Positions 50,728-59,303 of a stretch of 64,000 bases of DNA are shown here, piece after piece; positions within the stretch are counted from its first letter, which is position 1; each line of letters opens with the position of its first letter. The notes under the pieces were generated by a model that saw nothing but the letters and a program-made list of their open reading frames with translations, was not told the origin of the DNA and searched no databases. The DNA is from CADEDV01 sp964412375 (lineage in GTDB: Bacteria > Bacteroidota > Bacteroidia > Chitinophagales > Chitinophagaceae). The position numbers were made by a program, and so were the translations under genes. The DNA is taken from assembly GCA_964412375.1 (NCBI GenBank), contig CAYPOD010000012.1:1-64000 (forward strand), given 5' to 3'.

Positions 50728-51762
50728 ATGAGAAAGCTCAGTTGGTTTGTTGCATTCCTGTTGTTGGTTAGCCTGCCCAGTCTAGCCCAGTTGCAGGAGA
50801 TCAAAATTGACAGAACTGCCTTTTTTTTAGATGACAATCCTATAGAAATGGTATTGTCAACCGATATCAGGAATCTTGTAAACAAAAAAGCAAAAAAAGA
50901 ATTTCAGGCTGCTACAGCCACCCTTCGGTTTCCCGACAGCACAGAGATAGCGGAAGAAATAAGAATACAGACAAGAGGTGTATTTCGCCTGGCCAATTGT
51001 GATATGCCCTCATTGATGCTTCATTTTAAAAATCCTACTTCACCCCGCTTATCGCCATTGAAAAAACTAAAACTGGTTTGTGGTTGCGGCTCATCATCAG
51101 AGGAAGAACAACTGATCATTAAAGAATTTCTTACCTATAAAATATACAATCTTTTAACCCCCATGAGTTTCCGGGTCAGACTGGTGAAAATAACTTATGA
51201 GGATTCTAAGGCAAAGAAAAAACCTTACACGCAATATGGCTTCCTGATAGAAGATGTGGATGACATGGCTGAACGAAATAATTGTATTGAACAGGATAAC
51301 CCGCCACGAGGTACAGATGCCACTGGCCGTCAGCACATGACACTGGTCGCTATTTATCAATACATGATTGGCAACCTTGACTGGTCTGTTCCCGGCATGC
51401 ATAATATTAAACTGATCCGTCCCAAAGAACCGGAAAACGCATTGCCGCTTGCTGTGCCCTACGATTTTGATTATTGCGGTTTGGTGAATGCCCCTTACGC
51501 AGTGCCACCGGAACAGATCGATGTAAAATCTGTTACAGAAAGAGCTTACCGCGGATTTCCCCGCAGCATGGAAGAACTGGAACCAGTGATCGAAAATTTC
51601 AAGGCCAACAAAGAAAAAACCCTGGCGATGATCAGCCAATGCCAGTGGCTTAGCAACAGGCACAAAAAGGAAATGACCGGCTTCCTGGAAGAATTTTACA
51701 AGACCATTGACAACCGGAACAGGATCAAAAGTGTTTTTATTGACAACGCAAGAACACAATAA
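50728..51762 (+). CDS. Secreted CotH-kinase-like protein
   Basis: The 344-aa product has a signal peptide (LSWFVAFLLLVSLPSLA|Q) and motifs reminiscent of the CotH secreted protein kinase fold: IRIQTRGVFRLANCDMPSLM (RGxxR-like start), YQYMIGNLDWSVPGMHNIKL (the QYxxGNxDW block), and LAVPYDFDYCGLVNAPYAVP (the DFD block). The kinase-like residues seem only partly kept, so phosphorylation activity is an inference. The gene follows the phosphatase by 27 bp and precedes the ACBP gene by 20 bp, so the three form one transcription unit. Confidence 0.7.
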   Translation: MRKLSWFVAFLLLVSLPSLAQLQEIKIDRTAFFLDDNPIEMVLSTDIRNLVNKKAKKEFQAATATLRFPDSTEIAEEIRIQTRGVFRLANCDMPSLMLHFKNPTSPRLSPLKKLKLVCGCGSSSEEEQLIIKEFLTYKIYNLLTPMSFRVRLVKITYEDSKAKKKPYTQYGFLIEDVDDMAERNNCIEQDNPPRGTDATGRQHMTLVAIYQYMIGNLDWSVPGMHNIKLIRPKEPENALPLAVPYDFDYCGLVNAPYAVPPEQIDVKSVTERAYRGFPRSMEELEPVIENFKANKEKTLAMISQCQWLSNRHKKEMTGFLEEFYKTIDNRNRIKSVFIDNARTQ

Positions 51763-51782
51763 TAAATTACAATAAAAATCAA

Positions 51783-52043
51783 ATGGAATTAAAAGAACAA
51801 TTTGAAAAAGCCGTGGCAGACAGTAAGAACTTATCCGAAAGACCTTCCAATGATGTTTTGCTACAGCTCTATTCCTTGTATAAACAAGCTACGGATGGTG
51901 ATGTGAAAGATGACCCGCCATCCAATCCTTTTGATTTTGTAGCCAAAGCGAAATATAATGCCTGGCAGGAACTGAAAGGGAAATCAAAAGAGGATGCGAT
52001 GACTGAATATGTAGCGCTGGTGAACAAATTGCAAAGCAATTAG
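51783..52043 (+). CDS. Acyl-CoA-binding protein
   Basis: The 86-aa product fits ACBP in length and in motifs: LKEQFEKAVADSKNLSERPS, LLQLYSLYKQATDGDV (the YxLYKQATxGD core), and KAKYNAWQELKGKSKEDAMT, in which the acyl-CoA-binding Tyr, Lys and Trp appear. ACBP carries long-chain acyl-CoA in the cytoplasm and is found only in some bacterial lineages. No fatty-acid gene is adjacent. The stop codon overlaps that of the convergent glycosyltransferase (52040-52043). Confidence 0.95.
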   Translation: MELKEQFEKAVADSKNLSERPSNDVLLQLYSLYKQATDGDVKDDPPSNPFDFVAKAKYNAWQELKGKSKEDAMTEYVALVNKLQSN

Positions 52044-53206
52044 GCTCCTTTCACTATTTCCCTGTACCAGTCTGCAAACATTTTCCCTACCACTTCATAA
52101 CCATACAGGGAGCCAGTCCTGGCAGCCATCGCCTGCCTGTCTGTGACGGCCTGGTTCGTTATGATTTTTATCATGGCAGCAGCTAATTGTGCCGGTTCTT
52201 TCAATGGCACAAAATACCCGTTCTCCCCGGCTGAGACTGTCTCATGAAATACCGGGATATCGCTGACAATAACAGGAACGCCGCAGGCATTGGCTTCGAT
52301 GATAACACACCCGAATGTTTCATAGGAAGAGTAAAGTATCAATGCAACGGACCCGTTGATGACAGCAGCCAATGTTGTTTGCGGCACTTCCTGGTGAAAA
52401 CGGACTGTCCCTTCAAGGCCAAGTGAAACTGCATATTCGATCACATTTTTCTTTTGCGAGCCGAAAATTTCCAGTCTTGCTACGGGATAATTTTCCAACA
52501 CGATTTTAAATGCTTGTAATATCTCAACAGGATTTTTCAGGTCATCCAGTCCGGAAATATGAATAAACTGCGGGTGACCGGGATGCACAGGTGAAGGATA
52601 AAAAATCGCTGTGTTCACCACATTGGGAATGACCCTGCAGGGCAACTGCGAAAAATGCTGCCCGATTGCCGTGGCCAACACAGAAGAAACGGCACTGCAA
52701 CCGGAAGATTGCATGACCACCTGCTTCCAGGCAGCTTTCAACAACCCGGGAAGATGATCAAATTTTTCAGCAGCGTTGGAAAGAAAACCCGACCAATGCT
52801 CAGAAATGATATAAGGTATTTTCCATTTTCGCTTCATCCATAGGGCTGTCAGTCCTGCCTTCATGCCTACATGCACATGCACAATATCCGGTGTGCCATT
52901 TTTGTGAATGTATTTCAATACCGCCAGTCTTGACAGTTTCCTGAATCTGGCAGCGGAACGTAGTTTATCAATCCATGTTCCGAAACGCTTAGGCAAATGG
53001 TAATAAACAATGGTTTCAGAAAAATTTCCTTCGCTGTTTTCCACCACCAGCACATCTTTTGTAACAATTCCCTCTTCATCCCTGGCTAGATGAATCACCT
53101 GAACCTGTGCATGCAAAGCAACGGCTTCAGCATGACGTTTGATAAAATCGCCATTGAAAGGTGATAGTTTTGTGGGATACCAGCTTGCCAGCCACAGCGC
53201 TTTCAT
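52040..53206 (-). CDS. Glycosyltransferase family 4
   Basis: The 388-aa enzyme has the GT-B fold of family 4 retaining glycosyltransferases: an N-terminal acceptor domain (LWLASWYPTKLSPFNGDFIK) and a C-terminal NDP-sugar domain with FIHISGLDDLKNPVEILQAF and YSSYETFGCVIIEANACGVP. In the latter, E-x7-E is the sugar-nucleotide motif. It probably adds a sugar to a lipid-linked oligosaccharide. It lies 3 bp behind the flippase gene in the same operon. Confidence 0.95.
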   Translation of the reverse strand: MKALWLASWYPTKLSPFNGDFIKRHAEAVALHAQVQVIHLARDEEGIVTKDVLVVENSEGNFSETIVYYHLPKRFGTWIDKLRSAARFRKLSRLAVLKYIHKNGTPDIVHVHVGMKAGLTALWMKRKWKIPYIISEHWSGFLSNAAEKFDHLPGLLKAAWKQVVMQSSGCSAVSSVLATAIGQHFSQLPCRVIPNVVNTAIFYPSPVHPGHPQFIHISGLDDLKNPVEILQAFKIVLENYPVARLEIFGSQKKNVIEYAVSLGLEGTVRFHQEVPQTTLAAVINGSVALILYSSYETFGCVIIEANACGVPVIVSDIPVFHETVSAGENGYFVPLKEPAQLAAAMIKIITNQAVTDRQAMAARTGSLYGYEVVGKMFADWYREIVKGA

Positions 53207-53209
53207 GTA

Positions 53210-54526
53210 TTAAGGTTTAGGGCCGTTGCTTTTGAAAATTCCCCGGATATATTGCCAGTCCTTTTGCCGGGGTACAAACAATTTCAGCACAGCAACCCTG
53301 TTGAAGTAACAATATACAACGATGTAATAAATAGCTGTTAGGCCATAGCCGATGCTGCTGGCGATAGCTGCTCCTTTCATTCCAGAACCGGGTATCAGCA
53401 ACAAGTCCAGCGCCAGCACAGCAGATAAACAGATAAGCGAACCCACCAGGTTCACCAGCAATTTTTTTTGCCCTGCAAACCAGGCAGCCAGCAAAGTAGC
53501 GACACAAAACAAGATCACCCCGGGCAGCAACACACGAAACAGGAGAATGCTGTTATCATAAGCATTGCCAAAAAGAAACGGGATCACCAATGAAGCCAGC
53601 AGCCAGGCCAGCAAACCAACAGCGATATTCAGCAGGTTCATGCCACGTAATAATGAATGCATTTTTTCTTCGTTGTAGCCGGCTGCTTTTCCGGCCACCA
53701 CGGGAAAAATGATACCGGCCAGTACCAATGGTATCACCCAAAACAACTGGCATAGCCGCACTGCCAGTGAATACCAGCCCAACTCTTCACCGCCACGATA
53801 ATGATCGAGCAGCCAGTAATCCACCCGGTAAGCCAGGAACTGGATAAGGTTAATGATAAAGCTGAGTATGGAGTAAGAAAAAAACAATTTCACATCATTG
53901 TTGCCGGGTTTTTGCAATGGCAAAACCTTTTCTGCATCACTATGATATGTGTAAGCGAGAAAAATAGCCTGCAGAAAACTGAGGCCGGTGAATACAGCAA
54001 TGAAAAAAAGCGGCTCCTGTGCATGCAACACGAAATAAAAAAGCCCAAAACAAACCAGCATAAGGCTGTTGCTAAACAACAAGGCCTTGCTGCAGCGGGT
54101 GAAAAATTGCCGTCCATGCAACAAGGCGGTATACTTTTCTGTTATCGACAAACTGATGATCAGCGTCACTCCCACCCACCAATAGCGAAGATTGGTGGTC
54201 TTCAGAAAAAGAAAATGACCGGTAAGGCTATATGCCGCTGCTTCGGCCAGCACAGCGGCCAGCAACTGGAAAAAGACGATGAACAGCAAAAAAGTGAACA
54301 ACTTTTTCAGCGGCAATCTGCCTGATGCCGCATGAAAAGTGAGCCCGGCATCAGCGCCAAAAGCAGAAAGCAGGTTGAAAATACCGGCATTGGCAATCAA
54401 TAAGGATAACAATCCATAACCGCTTACACCGGTGAGCCTGGAGAGCAAAATAGTGCTGACAAAAACCACGGCCACATTCAGCAGCCGGTAAATCAGATTT
54501 TCAGCCAGTAGTTTCCCCCCGATCAT
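53210..54526 (-). CDS. Wzx-like oligosaccharide flippase
   Basis: The protein is about 438 aa from Met16 of the frame, with some 12-14 membrane helices (GLLSLLIANAGIFNLLSAFG, FTFLLFIVFFQLLAAVLAEA, CLSAVLALDLLLIPG) typical of the MATE/Wzx polysaccharide flippases that move undecaprenyl-linked sugars to the periplasm. The frame could start at 54571, but I prefer the ATG at 54526: MIGGKLLAENLIYRLLN fits better, and the upstream -7 box (54569-54576) would place the transcript start below 54571. It heads the operon with the GT4 gene and is divergent from an FkbM gene. Confidence 0.9.
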   Translation of the reverse strand: MIGGKLLAENLIYRLLNVAVVFVSTILLSRLTGVSGYGLLSLLIANAGIFNLLSAFGADAGLTFHAASGRLPLKKLFTFLLFIVFFQLLAAVLAEAAAYSLTGHFLFLKTTNLRYWWVGVTLIISLSITEKYTALLHGRQFFTRCSKALLFSNSLMLVCFGLFYFVLHAQEPLFFIAVFTGLSFLQAIFLAYTYHSDAEKVLPLQKPGNNDVKLFFSYSILSFIINLIQFLAYRVDYWLLDHYRGGEELGWYSLAVRLCQLFWVIPLVLAGIIFPVVAGKAAGYNEEKMHSLLRGMNLLNIAVGLLAWLLASLVIPFLFGNAYDNSILLFRVLLPGVILFCVATLLAAWFAGQKKLLVNLVGSLICLSAVLALDLLLIPGSGMKGAAIASSIGYGLTAIYYIVVYCYFNRVAVLKLFVPRQKDWQYIRGIFKSNGPKP

Positions 54527-54529
54527 TCG

Positions 54530-54560
54530 TTGGCTGTTTGCAGAATTACGATTACGTTTG
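54530..54560 (+). promoter_or_regulatory. Candidate promoter of the FkbM gene
   Basis: TTG (54530-54532), 20 bp, then TACGTTTG (54553-54560, exact match to TAnnTTTG). Transcription would begin near 54567. Confidence 0.5.
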
Positions 54561-54568
54561 TCATCATT

Positions 54569-54576
54569 CAAAAATA
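54569..54576 (-). promoter_or_regulatory. Candidate -7 box of the flippase operon
   Basis: On the minus strand TATTTTTG matches TAnnTTTG exactly and lies 9 bp from the rightward -7 box, so the two promoters face each other. No clear -33 element is seen. Confidence 0.35.
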
Positions 54577-54592
54577 CAATTTATTCATCCCC

Positions 54593-55444
54593 TTGTATAA
54601 AATCATCAACTGGTACACACAACGGTTTTCATTTCCCCGGAGAGGCTTGAAATTCTTTATGCGTTTTTTGAAAGCAACCGGGCTGATCAAAAAAACATTC
54701 CTGAAAAAACTGCATAACAGACTGCTTATAGAGGTGTGCCCTCAGGAGCATATACAGCGGCAACTTTTCTGGTATGGTTTCTATGAAAAGGAAAGCATTC
54801 TGACCTGGGAACTTTTTATGAATAAAGACAAAGTGGTTTGTGATATTGGCGCCAATACCGGTTACTACTCACTGGTAGCTGCTCCCTTATGCCGCCAGGT
54901 ATATTCTTTTGAACCATCGGGCAGCAATCGTGAAGGACTAAAAAAAAACATTGCGTTGAATGGTTGTAAAAATATCAGTGTGCAGTCGTATGCGTTGAGT
55001 GATACTGCAGGCCAATCAGTTTTTTATGACTCAGCGAATGACAACAGTGGTATGTCAGGGTTGACGAAACCTGGAAATTATTCCGGGATAAATGAAACTG
55101 TCAGTACTATCACCCTAGACGAATGGATGAGTAAGCATAGTGTAGGGCATGTGGATATGATCAAGGCGGATGTGGAAGGTGCAGAAATGCTTCTTTTAAC
55201 CGGTATGAAAGAAACGCTGATTCAATCAAGGCCGGTAATCTTTATGGAGATCTGTAATGAACTGCTGAATAAGTTCGGACACAGGGATGCTGATATTTTT
55301 GAATTTCTAAATAATCATAACTATAGCGGCTACGAAATCCTGGAACCGGGGATATTAAAACAGGTAGTTGAACCGGTTGAGTCGGACCATCTTGTTTTTT
55401 TACCGGCAGGTTATATTTTACCTGGAAAGATCAGCATTGCATAA
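54593..55444 (+). CDS. FkbM-family SAM-dependent methyltransferase
   Basis: The 283-aa product contains the SAM site VVCDIGANTGYYSLVAAPLC (near residue 78 on this start), SSFEPSGS-like YSFEPSGSNREGLKKN, and the FkbM block GHVDMIKADVEGAEMLLLTG. It probably methylates a sugar or other acceptor of the surface polysaccharide. The start is uncertain: KIINWYTQRFSFPRRGLKFF fits the N-terminus of relatives, so I place the start at TTG 54593. The alternatives are ATG 54659 (shorter by 22 residues) and ATG 54530 (longer, overlapping the divergent promoter). Confidence 0.8.
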   Translation: MYKIINWYTQRFSFPRRGLKFFMRFLKATGLIKKTFLKKLHNRLLIEVCPQEHIQRQLFWYGFYEKESILTWELFMNKDKVVCDIGANTGYYSLVAAPLCRQVYSFEPSGSNREGLKKNIALNGCKNISVQSYALSDTAGQSVFYDSANDNSGMSGLTKPGNYSGINETVSTITLDEWMSKHSVGHVDMIKADVEGAEMLLLTGMKETLIQSRPVIFMEICNELLNKFGHRDADIFEFLNNHNYSGYEILEPGILKQVVEPVESDHLVFLPAGYILPGKISIA

Positions 55445-55448
55445 GCCA

Positions 55449-57335
55449 TCAGCCGGGCTGTTGTTTTTTCGCATCTGCAATCAGGCTTTCTTCATCCCAC
55501 CCGCTGTCCTGCCGCAGTTCTTTATCATGCCGGTCAGTCTCCAGCAGTCTTTCGATTTCTTCAATAGACTCCCGTGCATTGGCCACATACTCTTCCGGGT
55601 CTTTGATGGATGCCAGTTTTTTGATAGTGGCTTCATCATGTTTCAGGAATGCCCTGGCCATCCGATGAGTGCTATGAGCCCTGTGTCCCATCATTTTCAG
55701 CACATCTGCACCGACCCGTAACGAAGTGTCCAGTGTTTCCCGGTACACATGCATCATGCCTTCATTCATCAGCTTATATGCATCCACCCGGTTCAGAGCC
55801 CTCGCCATGATGTGCATATTAGGAAAATGCTTTTTGATGGTATCTATCATTTCCAGTCTTTTCTCTGCATTATCCATGGCCAGTACAATGATCTTAGCAT
55901 GCTCAGCTCCTGCGGACCGCAGCAGTTCATGCCGGGTAGCATCGCCGTAATACACTTTGAATCCCATTTTTCGCAGCAGGTCCACTCTTTCCGAATCAAT
56001 ATCAAGGAAGGTGGCCTGCACACCATTGGCCCTTAAGAAACGGCCAATGGTGCTGCCAAACTGGCCAAAACCGGCAATGATCACAGGGTTTCGTTCATCA
56101 AACACATCCGATTCTCTTTCACCCTGTTTTTCTTTCACACCGAAATAAGGTTGAACCAATTTTTCATTCATCAACATTACCAGCGGTGTCAGCGCCATGC
56201 TGATCGCCACCACTGCCATTCCCATATCAATTACTTCTTTTGGCAACACCCCTTCCTGCATAGCAAAAGAAAAAAGTACAAATCCAAACTCACCCATCTG
56301 GCTGAGAGCATGCGCAAAGATCATGTTCTGATCGAGCCGCATATGAAAGAATTTTCCAAGAACAAATAAAATAATTCCTTTCACCGTCATGATCAGCAGC
56401 ACCAGCCCGAGAATGACAAAGGGCTGTTCCATCACAAAAGCAAAATCTATTGAAGCTCCGACTGCAATAAAGAAAAGCCCCAATAATAAACCTTTGAACG
56501 GTTCTATGTCGCTTTCCAGTTCATGCCGGTATTCGCTATTGGCAAGCACCACACCTGCCAAAAAAGTACCCAGCGCCGGGCTGAGACCTACCTGTGTCAT
56601 CAGCACAGTGATGGCAATAACAAGTAACAATGCAGTAGCCGTAAAAATTTCACGAAGACGGGTTTTGGCTACAATGCGCAGCAATGGTCTCACCAGGTAG
56701 CGTCCGGCAACAATAATTCCAATTACAGACCCCAACACGATAAGAGTTTGTAATCCGCCGGGCAATCCTTCAATCCAGGTGCTGCCGTGATGATCTGCAT
56801 CCGTCACTTGTACCTGCGTAGCTAACAACGGCATGAAAGCGAGCATAGGGATAACTGCTATATCCTGGAACAACAGCACAGCAAAAGAACGCTGACCCGC
56901 CATCGTTTTCATCAATCCCTTTTCATTCAGCATTTGCAGCACAATGGCCGTTGAAGAAAGTGACACGATCATGCCTATAGCCAGCGCCTGCTGCCAGGGA
57001 AGACCAAGGAAACTTGCGATCAGCATTCCCATGATCATTGTGATGCCAACCTGCAGTCCGCCTAATCCCAAAATGGATTTGCGCATTTTCCATAATAATT
57101 CCGGCTCCAGTTCAAGCCCGATGATAAAGAGCATCATCACCACGCCAAACTCTGCAAAGTGCATCAGGTCCTGGCCTTCTGAACCAATAAAGCCTAACAC
57201 AGCGGGCCCGATGACAATGCCGGCCAAAAGATAGCCCAATATGGAACCCAGGCCAATGCGTTTGGCAATGGGCACCATCAGCACCGCAGAAGCGAGGTAA
57301 ACCAGCGCCTGGAAAAAAAACGAGTTTGTATCCAT
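55449..57335 (-). CDS. KefB-type CPA2 cation:proton antiporter with RCK domain
   Basis: The 628-aa product has an N-terminal Na+/H+ exchanger-type membrane domain (ASAVLMVPIAKRIGLGSILG, FGVVMMLFIIGLELEPELLW, IVSLSSTAIVLQMLNEKGLM) and a C-terminal TrkA_N/RCK domain with the NAD-binding motif PVIIAGFGQFGSTIGRFLRA (near residue 410) and FLDIDSERVDLLRKMGFKVY. Relatives are glutathione-gated potassium efflux systems protecting against electrophiles. A KefF-like gene lies 3 bp upstream in the same operon, as in Kef systems. Confidence 0.94.
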   Translation of the reverse strand: MDTNSFFFQALVYLASAVLMVPIAKRIGLGSILGYLLAGIVIGPAVLGFIGSEGQDLMHFAEFGVVMMLFIIGLELEPELLWKMRKSILGLGGLQVGITMIMGMLIASFLGLPWQQALAIGMIVSLSSTAIVLQMLNEKGLMKTMAGQRSFAVLLFQDIAVIPMLAFMPLLATQVQVTDADHHGSTWIEGLPGGLQTLIVLGSVIGIIVAGRYLVRPLLRIVAKTRLREIFTATALLLVIAITVLMTQVGLSPALGTFLAGVVLANSEYRHELESDIEPFKGLLLGLFFIAVGASIDFAFVMEQPFVILGLVLLIMTVKGIILFVLGKFFHMRLDQNMIFAHALSQMGEFGFVLFSFAMQEGVLPKEVIDMGMAVVAISMALTPLVMLMNEKLVQPYFGVKEKQGERESDVFDERNPVIIAGFGQFGSTIGRFLRANGVQATFLDIDSERVDLLRKMGFKVYYGDATRHELLRSAGAEHAKIIVLAMDNAEKRLEMIDTIKKHFPNMHIMARALNRVDAYKLMNEGMMHVYRETLDTSLRVGADVLKMMGHRAHSTHRMARAFLKHDEATIKKLASIKDPEEYVANARESIEEIERLLETDRHDKELRQDSGWDEESLIADAKKQQPG

Positions 57336-57338
57336 ATA

Positions 57339-57953
57339 TCAGGATTGAATCTGTTCAGGAATCGGTGAAATGTCATTAAGATAAGTAACGGCCTTATATT
57401 CCTCCTCACTGATCCGGTCGCTGGCCAAAGCGATCAGCAATTGCTCATACTGCACAGCATGCAACTCCATATCGGGAATTTCAAGCCGGTGCGTTCCATG
57501 CACTACAAAAGGAGGAAGGTATTCCATGTTACACAACCGTGCTGTTTGTTCAAACGGCGCCAGCAACTGCGGGATCGTATACCTGTTTCTCCCGGCAGCG
57601 GAATAGGCTTCCTTGCTGCCGCCGCAGGAAATAGCATTAAATATCTTTTTTCCTGCCAGCATTTTACCCTGCGGACCATAAGCCCAGTTATGCATCAGCA
57701 CCAGGTCCATCCATTGTTTGATGATAGGCGGGCAACTATACCAGTAAAAAGGGTGTTGCCAGATGATCACATCATGTGCCAGCAACAATTTTTTTTCCTT
57801 TTCAACATCAATGTCGAGATCGGGGTAAGCTTCATACAGGTCATGAAAGGTGACGAGCCCGGGGCGTAAATGCTTTACATGCTTAACCATCCTTTGATGC
57901 ACTCTTGATTTTTCAAAAGCAGGATGGGCAAATAGTATGAGGATTTTTGCCAT
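57339..57953 (-). CDS. KefF-like NAD(P)H oxidoreductase
   Basis: The 204-aa flavodoxin-fold product belongs to the NAD(P)H dehydrogenase (quinone) group: ILILFAHPAFEKSRVHQRMV (FMN phosphate loop), DVIIWQHPFYWYSCPPIIKQ, WMDLVLMHNWAYGPQGKMLA and NAISCGGSKEAYSAAGRNRY. In Kef systems this subunit binds FMN, activates the channel and can reduce quinones. It lies directly upstream of the antiporter with a 3-bp gap, so translation is probably coupled. Confidence 0.94.
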   Translation of the reverse strand: MAKILILFAHPAFEKSRVHQRMVKHVKHLRPGLVTFHDLYEAYPDLDIDVEKEKKLLLAHDVIIWQHPFYWYSCPPIIKQWMDLVLMHNWAYGPQGKMLAGKKIFNAISCGGSKEAYSAAGRNRYTIPQLLAPFEQTARLCNMEYLPPFVVHGTHRLEIPDMELHAVQYEQLLIALASDRISEEEYKAVTYLNDISPIPEQIQS

Positions 57954-58013
57954 ACGGGAAATTACAGCAATACACTGAAATAGCCTTCTTTGTTTACCGA
58001 AAAATAAAAGACA

Positions 58014-58361
58014 TCAGGCTGGTATCAGCCTTAAGAAATCCTTCCTGTTGATATAATACCAAAACAAAAAAATCAATATGGGAAAAAAGCTGAGCAACTT
58101 CAACAGGAGAAAGCCGGTGCCCAGTCCCAGCAGGTAGAAAAAGGCCAGGAAAAGACTGCCGCCCAGCAGTTGCATATCGCTGATGGCACACACCAGCCTG
58201 AGATGAATATAGCCTGGACGCTCAAAATGAAGTTCAAGGGGTTTACTGATATGAAACCCGTCTGTTACTACGATGCCGGGATGATCTTCATTCAATGCGA
58301 TGACAACCGGTTCCGAATTGAGCAAGGAATAAATGTGCCTGTTGTTCACCACCACCCTCAC
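58014..58361 (-). CDS. Small membrane protein of unknown function, N-terminus uncertain
   Basis: From a GTG at 58361 the product is 115 aa. The N-terminal part is a soluble beta segment (HPGIVVTDGFHISKPLELHF, YIHLRLVCAISDMQLLGG), followed by two hydrophobic stretches (SLFLAFFYLLGLGTGFLLLK, FFPILIFLFWYYINRKDFL), so it is a two-helix membrane protein. The same frame continues upstream to an in-frame stop at about 58437-58439 with coding-like sequence (APYYIVIKRTNQVLLRFLPV), yet has no ATG, GTG or TTG there; only ATA or ATT codons are available. It may start at GTG 58361, use a rare codon, or have lost its start. Confidence 0.5.
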   Translation of the reverse strand: MRVVVNNRHIYSLLNSEPVVIALNEDHPGIVVTDGFHISKPLELHFERPGYIHLRLVCAISDMQLLGGSLFLAFFYLLGLGTGFLLLKLLSFFPILIFLFWYYINRKDFLRLIPA

Positions 58362-58492
58362 CGGTAAAAAACGTAATAAGACCTGGTTGGTTCTTTTTAT
58401 GACAATATAGTAAGGAGCAGGTATGGCACTACATATTTAATTAGTGAAAGACCGCTGCATAATACCTTCCAGTTTACAAAAAACTTAATTGA

Positions 58493-59254
58493 TTACTTCA
58501 ATGCCCTGATGATCGCTGTAAATTCATTAGCCACCAGCGAAGCACCACCTACCAGTCCGCCATCCACATCGGGACAACTGAACAACTCTTTGGCGTTGTT
58601 TGCCTTTACGCTTCCGCCATAAAGAATGGAAACCTCATCCGCTGTATGCTGTCCGTATTGTGCAGCTAATTCAGAACGAATACGTGCATGCATTTCTTGT
58701 GCCTGCGCCGAAGTAGCTGTCTTGCCTGTGCCAATAGCCCAGATGGGCTCATAGGCTATAATGATGTCTTTGATCTCCCTGGCTGACAAATGGTATAAAG
58801 ATTCCTTCAATTGTGCAGACACATATACATTTTGAGTGCCGGCTTCCCTGACAGGCAACGGCTCACCGCAACAAAAAATGGGTATGATCTTGTTATCAAG
58901 ACAAAGATTTACTTTATCAGCCAGCATTGCATTGGTTTCTCCAAAATACTCTCTTCTTTCGCTGTGACCGATGATGCAAAAAGGTACACCAATGGAGTGT
59001 AACATCTCAGCAGATACTTCACCCGTGAAAGCGCCGGACAATTTGTGATAACAATTTTGCGCAGCAGCATAATAATTATTTTCCTCATCCACTTCACTCC
59101 TGGTCATGATCAGGTATGGAAACGGTACGGCAAAGATCACCTGCTGGTGAGCCTGCAGGGGAATACCTGCATCCAGTATTTCATCCAATAATTTTTCACC
59201 GTCCTGGAAAGTGAGATTCATTTTCCAGTTTGCTGCTGCGATCTGTCTTCTCAT
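58493..59254 (-). CDS. tpiA: Triosephosphate isomerase
   Basis: TpiA interconverts dihydroxyacetone phosphate and glyceraldehyde 3-phosphate in the cytoplasm. The 253-aa product has NWKMN (catalytic Lys near residue 11), GHSERREYFGET (His), and IIAYEPIWAIGTGKTATSAQ (catalytic Glu near residue 167), with IRSELAAQYGQHTADEVSIL, YGGSVKANNAKELFS (phosphate loop) and DGGLVGGASLV at the end. Length and motifs are typical. A weak ACCGG-TTTT-CCGGT hairpin at 59282-59295 separates it from the upstream GlmU-like gene. Confidence 0.98.
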   Translation of the reverse strand: MRRQIAAANWKMNLTFQDGEKLLDEILDAGIPLQAHQQVIFAVPFPYLIMTRSEVDEENNYYAAAQNCYHKLSGAFTGEVSAEMLHSIGVPFCIIGHSERREYFGETNAMLADKVNLCLDNKIIPIFCCGEPLPVREAGTQNVYVSAQLKESLYHLSAREIKDIIIAYEPIWAIGTGKTATSAQAQEMHARIRSELAAQYGQHTADEVSILYGGSVKANNAKELFSCPDVDGGLVGGASLVANEFTAIIRALK

Positions 59255-59303
59255 CAGTTGGTTTTATCGTTTGTAGAACAAACCGGTTTTCCGGTCTGTC
59301 ATT

